Below are positions 58,701-64,000 of a DNA stretch of 64,000 nt, piece after piece. The DNA comes from Congeria kusceri (taxonomy: Eukaryota; Mollusca; Bivalvia; Myida; Dreissenidae), in NCBI GenBank assembly GCA_027627225.1, contig CM051024.1, positions 76,629,265 to 76,693,264 of the forward strand, in the 5' to 3' direction. The translations under genes and the position numbers were made by a program. Under the pieces are notes generated by a model, which worked only from the letters and a program-made list of their open reading frames with translations, had not been told where the DNA came from and made no database searches. Within the stretch, counting starts at the first letter, position 1, and each line of letters begins with the position of its first letter.

Positions 58701-59955
58701 AGTATTATGGCGAGTTGCAGAACTAAGCATGTTTTGACAACTGATACAGTTTTATTGATTGCAATTAGCCATAAATTATCCGGGATAAGGATACCATGAT
58801 CGTGTCTTTATAGCTCACCGTATTAAGTGCGTTTTTTTTCGATTTCTGTCACTGCTATTTATAGCTTCTACCTCACTTTTTGATACTGCATTATTGGTAG
58901 TGTCACATTTCCAGCATTATGTCGAAATGTAGTGACTACTGTGTTCGTTTCTTGCTTCTACCTTTCTTTTTATGTCCCCACACACTGGGAGGCATAAGAC
59001 ATTGTTCTTAGCGGTCCGTCGGGTCGTACGAACGTAAGTACGCACGTCCTGAAATTGTATGGGTTCAACTCCTGTTTTACTGCTGGGCGGATTTCGCTCA
59101 AACTTTCACAGCTTTAGAACCTTGGTGTTGGTGATCGTGAGAGATGGAATTTTTGCTGAGACTACATTTGGTAGAATTATGGCCCTTTGTCATTATTTCC
59201 ACTATAAAATATACAAAATATGAACTCCTCTTACAGTGCTGCGCGGATTTAACTGAAACGTTCACAGCTGGAGAACATTAATGTGTAGGTGATCGTAAAA
59301 GACGGAATTTAGGCTGCGTCCAATTTTGGCAGATTTATTGCTATTTTTCATTTTTACTACTATAGTACTTCTTGAAATGTTTTGGACTCAACACTTTTTG
59401 AAGTGCTAGGCTGATTTTGCTTCAATGTTTAAAGCTGAGGAACCATTACGTGTAGATGATCTAAAAGGAATGAATTTTGGAAGATGTGTGGCCTTTGGCC
59501 ATTTTTGTACTATAGAATATAGTCATAAATACTCAACTTCTCCTTAACAGTTTGATAAACTTTGTTCAAACTTTTACAACAAAAGGGCCTTAATGTGTGG
59601 GTTATCATACATGAAGGCATTTCGGCAGCGACTAATGTTGGCACAATTATGGCCCTTTTCCACTGTTCCACCATAGAATATATACTTATCGATATTTTGT
59701 GGATTCAGTCTCTCTTGAAATGCATGGCGGATGGCGTTCAAACTGTCAAAGCTGAAGGACATTAATGTCTAGGCGATCGCAAATAAAGAAATTTCAGCTG
59801 CGACCAATTTCTGTAGAAGTATTACCCTGTGTCATTTTTCTACTATGAAATAATATATAAACAAAAAATTGAGGTAATAATTAGTGTTGGCGAAAAGTCC
59901 TTTGTCTGTTTCCAAACATATGTGGTGGGGGCATCCGTGTCTGTGACACATCTAG
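55751..59955. repeat. 4.2-kb higher-order unit 7
   Basis: Length 4205. It shares 'gtgatgcaaat' and 'ccatatgataat' with unit 4. It contains the longest open stretch of the array (55898-56518, 206 codons), which is broken in the other units. From about 57600 it gains changes shared with unit 8 ('attcaatcgtattg'). Confidence 0.92.
58972..59955. mobile_element. HINE-like element, array copy 8
   Basis: 984 bp. The ACGT tract is altered ('gaacgtaagtacgcacg'). The end is 'gtgggggcat', hairpin, CTAG. Confidence 0.75.
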
Positions 59956-62900
59956 TTGATACCGTACTGTTGAGTGTACCATATTTTCAGAAATATGTCG
60001 ATTAGCGTGCTGAGTGTTCGCTTACAGCTTGTAGAAAAAAAAATTTGAAATCCATAATTTAGGGTCTACAGTGCGTTTTATGACCTACATCTGTTCTTGT
60101 TCTATATGTTATTAAGCAAGTTTGGGTCTCACTTGCCTGTTTTATATTGGCAATTGCACAGTTGAAGGCGGTTTACAAATATGAGTGATATATTTGTAAC
60201 TAAAAGAGCGCCTATTTGGCAGTTTTTTTTACATGCGTAATGACGTTTTCTATTTGATTAAATATATGATATTGTCTGAAGCATAAAGGTATTCTTTATT
60301 AAATTATAAAGGCATTAAATCTGGCTGCATTTCAAGCATTAAGTTACATGCGTTTCTTTCTTTTGGAAGTATGTTGAGATGCTTGTGCATGCATGTGTGG
60401 CAAATACAAATGTTATTTTATTTATTTTCACAAATAATTGTAATTCCATATGCTAATATTTGTGGTAAACGGCTAACGGACAGAATAATATTCCGCATTA
60501 TGTATGCTGATTATTCGATTGTCTTTTTCTCTCTGATTTCACTCCATCATGTTTTTAATTGTAAGCTTTTCATTCATATTATGGATTCGATTTCTATCTT
60601 TATCAGCTTATGCGTACTTATGGCGAATGTCGTGTGTATGCATATCTTGGCAATTGCACAGGTTTGTAAATGTATTTCATGTCTTAAATGCAGTTATTGC
60701 ATTGGCCATATATTATAACTCAATAGGATAGCGGGGATCAAATCCATATCGTCTGAATACATAGTATCTTACCAAGCATATATTAAATGCGTTTTGATCA
60801 ATCAGAAAAATATCCTTACACCTTTAATTTAAGTAGTTTCTATGAATAATGTTATGTATGTTTGTTTCAATAACAAAGGACAATGTACTTTGATTTAAAG
60901 TACTATCTCTATGTATTTAATACTTACCCATATCATATTGAAGTATATCAAAACAAATGAAAATAATTTGCTTACTTATTCGGCACCCACATATTTTAAA
61001 TAGTGTTTTGCTCTTACATATGGTCTGAAAGAATAGCGCACGTTTATTTTTGGAAAAAATGTGTATCTGCATTCGGTTTGTTTTAAGTGAATGATAAGTG
61101 TCATTGTTGGAACCACCCAAGAAACAAACTAACAAAGCACGGTGTGAATTTAAATTAGTGCATAACTTAAGGAAAAGAAGGATCATGTTTGTTGTATATG
61201 TAATACTTTCCCGAAATGCGTATACGTCCTACAAATACATTCCATTTGGCGAGTTGCCGTGCCTCACAGCGTTTGACTACAAATAAATAGCTAATACTAC
61301 ATTTGATCTCTCGTTTAATGATCCATATTACTGATAACAATATATTGTCTTTCTAACAAATTTCTTAAATACTTTGTTCGGTTTCAGTCATTTCGTGCAT
61401 TGAGTTGCTATCATTAGCTTATTTTTAACTTACAACGAGTTTCGTCTACACAGTTATGAGGCTCGTACATAATAATAAAATTAATTAGTATACCTTACAT
61501 TTTGATACTATACTATTGTGTTGGCCACACTTCAAGCATTATTTCGAAGTGTAGTACTGATTATGTTCGCTTGCTGTCTGTCGTAATCAAAATTGCTTCT
61601 TATAATATTGTGGTGTCTACGGTGTGTTTTATGCCCTATATACTAATATTTGCGTTATCAAAGATTTTAAGAACCAGTTAAGCCATAATTGCCTATACAA
61701 TTGCCTATTTGATATGTATAATTGTATGACTCAATGCGATTTTCTTGGCTATAATGTAATTATAAGAGGGCCCCTCTAAAGAGTCAGAGTAGTTTTCATA
61801 CGTTAGGCCATTTACGTTTTGTTATCTTCAATAGCGTAAACTCTATGCATTTATTATATTAAAATCGTATTCAATCGTATTGTATTTCAAGTATTACGTA
61901 ACTAGCTTGTGCCTCTTTTCGATAGCATAGCGATATGGTATGATACGCACCTGGCAGCAAATTCGATGTTAATTTGTGATATTAACAAATTAATTTAATT
62001 CCTTTTTGAGGGTAATTGCGAGTAACCGTAAGCTGACAGCATCAACTTTTTCTACTTTAATGTTGTCAATATTTTTATTCTATGGTATCTTCTTATTTAC
62101 TGCGCCAGACTAAAACCTTCTTCCATATGCTGTACAACACACTCTCAAACAACATTAATGGAACATGAGCATGGATCAGTTGTACTAAAACAGCTGCTGG
62201 AAATCTGAATAATCGTTAGGTTTGATATACCATTATTACAGGTGTATCTAAATCTGCATGGGCTAAAAATGTGACACTTTCCCTGGGTGTATACATTAAA
62301 GCTGTATCAGTGTTGTTATAGCTGCAATAATTATATATTTTCATTAATGGCTGTAATGGTTATTAGTAATAATCGAATAAGCATGAAAACGTGTGTGTTA
62401 CAATGTAACGTTGATACTATCAATACTATTGTGACAAAATTAGTTATTATTGATTGTTTAAATTAGTTACCTTTATCACCATTACATATTTTAGTCCAAC
62501 TACAGGTTAACAAAGATTTAATCATTATGCAAGTGTGTTTTATCAACGCGTTTGAGAGGAGTGCAATATAAATGCCATAAATAAAGTCAGTCAAATTTGC
62601 GTGATTATCCATTTATCTCAGATGATTCGATTCTCCAAACTGTGACAACAGGATGGTGCCAGTGCACTAGATTTCAACACCCGAGAATCGGGGATAGTCA
62701 AATAAAGCAAGAGTGTTAGTAATAATCGAATTACCAATCATACATGTGTTGTTAAATATATTTAAGATGCTAGCAATATTATTGAAACAAAACTTCCATT
62801 ATTTACCGTTCTATATTTATTCTCCCCAAACTCATTGATCTGGGTTTTTTTCCAGCATTCGGGTGCTCTCATTGTCTTATTTACAGTATTATGGCGAGTT

Positions 62901-64000
62901 GCAGAACTAAGCATGTTTTGACAACTGATACAGTTTTATTGATTGCAATTAGCCATAAATTATCCGGGGTAAGGATACCATGATCGGTCTTTATAGCTCA
63001 CCGTATTAAGTGCGTTATTTTCCGATTTCTGTCACTGCTATTTATAGCTTCTACCTCACTTATTGATACTGCATTATTGGCAGTGTCACATTTCCAGCAT
63101 TATGTCGAAATGTAGTGACTACTGTGTTCGTTTCTTGCTTATACCTTTCTTGTTATGTCCCCACACACTGGAAGGCATAAGACATTGTTCTTAGCGGTCC
63201 GTCGGGTCGTACAAACGTACGTACGCACGTCCTGAAATTGTATGGATTAAACTCCTGTATTACTGCTGGGCGTATTTCGCTCAAACTTTCACAGCTTTAT
63301 AACCTTGGTGTGTCGGTGATCGTGAGAGATGGAATTTTTGCTGATACTACATTTGGTAGAATTATGGCCCTTTGTCATTATTTCCACTATAAAATATACA
63401 AAATATGAACTCCTCTTACAGTGCTGGGCGGATTTAACTGAAACGTTCACAGCTGGAGAACATTAATGTGTAGGTGATCGTAAAAGACGGAATTTAGGCT
63501 GCGTCCAATTTTGGCAGATTTATTGCTATCTTTCATTTTTACTACTATAGTACTTCCTGAAATGTGTTGGACTCAACACTTCTTTAAGTGCTAGGCTGAT
63601 TTTGCTGAAATGTTTAAAGCTGAGGAACCATTATGTGTAGATGATCTAAAAGGAATGAATTTTGGAACACGTATGGCCTTTGGCCATTTTTGTACTATAG
63701 AATATAGACATAAAGACTCAACTTCTCTTTAACAGTTTGATAAACTTTGTTCAAACTTTTACAACAAAAGGGCCTTAATGTGTGGGTGAGCATACATGAA
63801 GGCATTTCTTCATCGACAAATGTTGGAATAATTATGGCCCTTTTCCACTTTTCCACCATAGAATATATACTTATCGATATTTTGTGGACTCAGTCTCTCT
63901 TGAAATGCTTGGCGGATGGCGTTCAAACTGTCAAAGCTGAAGGACATTAATGTCTAGGCGATCGTAAAGGAAGAAATTTCAGCTGCGACCAATTTCTGTA
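59956..64000. repeat. 4.2-kb higher-order unit 8 (runs off the window)
   Basis: 4045 bp are visible. It carries more private substitutions than units 2-7 (for example 'cgttaggcca' near 61801, and a missing 'ttgttct' near 61234). The array therefore continues beyond the window and its true copy number is unknown. Confidence 0.9.
63155..64000. mobile_element. HINE-like element, array copy 9 (truncated by window end)
   Basis: It starts with 'atgtccccac' at 63155. The right end, with hairpin and CTAG, lies outside the window. Confidence 0.7.

Noticed and set aside
28000..64000. CRISPR-like interpretation of the regular repeats
   Set aside because: The repeat unit is 4.2 kb with no short repeat/spacer pattern, and the genome is eukaryotic.

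Overview
This is a eukaryotic, AT-rich, intron- and repeat-dominated window. The sequence itself points to an invertebrate and, by inference, to a bivalve mollusc. The reasons are: short symmetrical phase 1-1 EGF/EB-type exons, two DIRS-type tyrosine-recombinase retrotransposons, LINE relics, an hAT-type non-autonomous element, and Helitron-like (HINE/pearl-style) elements with cores of ~165-bp tandem repeats. No prokaryotic operons, CRISPR array, rRNA or tRNA genes were recognised.

Layout. (1) 1-6.3 kb: copies of a ~164-bp repeat, then three near-identical 153-nt cysteine-rich exons (609-1259) separated by 96-nt introns, a ~140-bp tandem repeat, a 133-bp near-perfect hairpin, more 164-bp repeats, and a decayed LINE C-terminus on the minus strand. 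(2) 6.7-11.85 kb: a decayed plus-strand DIRS-type retrotransposon in the order gag, RT, RNase H, tyrosine recombinase; its gag is split by a ~1.2-kb foreign segment. (3) 11.85-16.27 kb: a second DIRS-type element on the minus strand, tail to tail with the first, with recognisable split direct repeats. Its recombinase carries an in-frame 10-copy minisatellite that multiplies the catalytic-arginine motif. (4) 16.3-21.5 kb: low-information sequence, one more cysteine-rich exon (18243-18389), a 2.3-kb HINE-like element, and one fibronectin type III exon (21185-21471). (5) 21.5-26.7 kb: a non-autonomous hAT element with an 8-bp target duplication, a LINE whose palm segment is inverted relative to its flanks, a ~61-bp repeat and an (AT)n tract. 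(6) 26.7-64.0 kb: a large tandem array that runs off the window end. It begins with diverged ~1.5-kb monomers. It then becomes a ~4.2-kb higher-order unit made of two diverged ~1.57-kb monomers plus one ~1.0-kb HINE-like insertion. Seven full units and one partial unit are visible.

The only host-gene evidence is on the plus strand: four EGF/EB-like exons and one FN3 exon in compatible order. They probably belong to one multi-domain extracellular or receptor protein whose introns have been filled by mobile elements. Everything else is mobile or satellite DNA. The two most notable observations are the in-frame amplification of a recombinase catalytic motif, and the satellite whose higher-order unit has a Helitron-like element fixed inside it.
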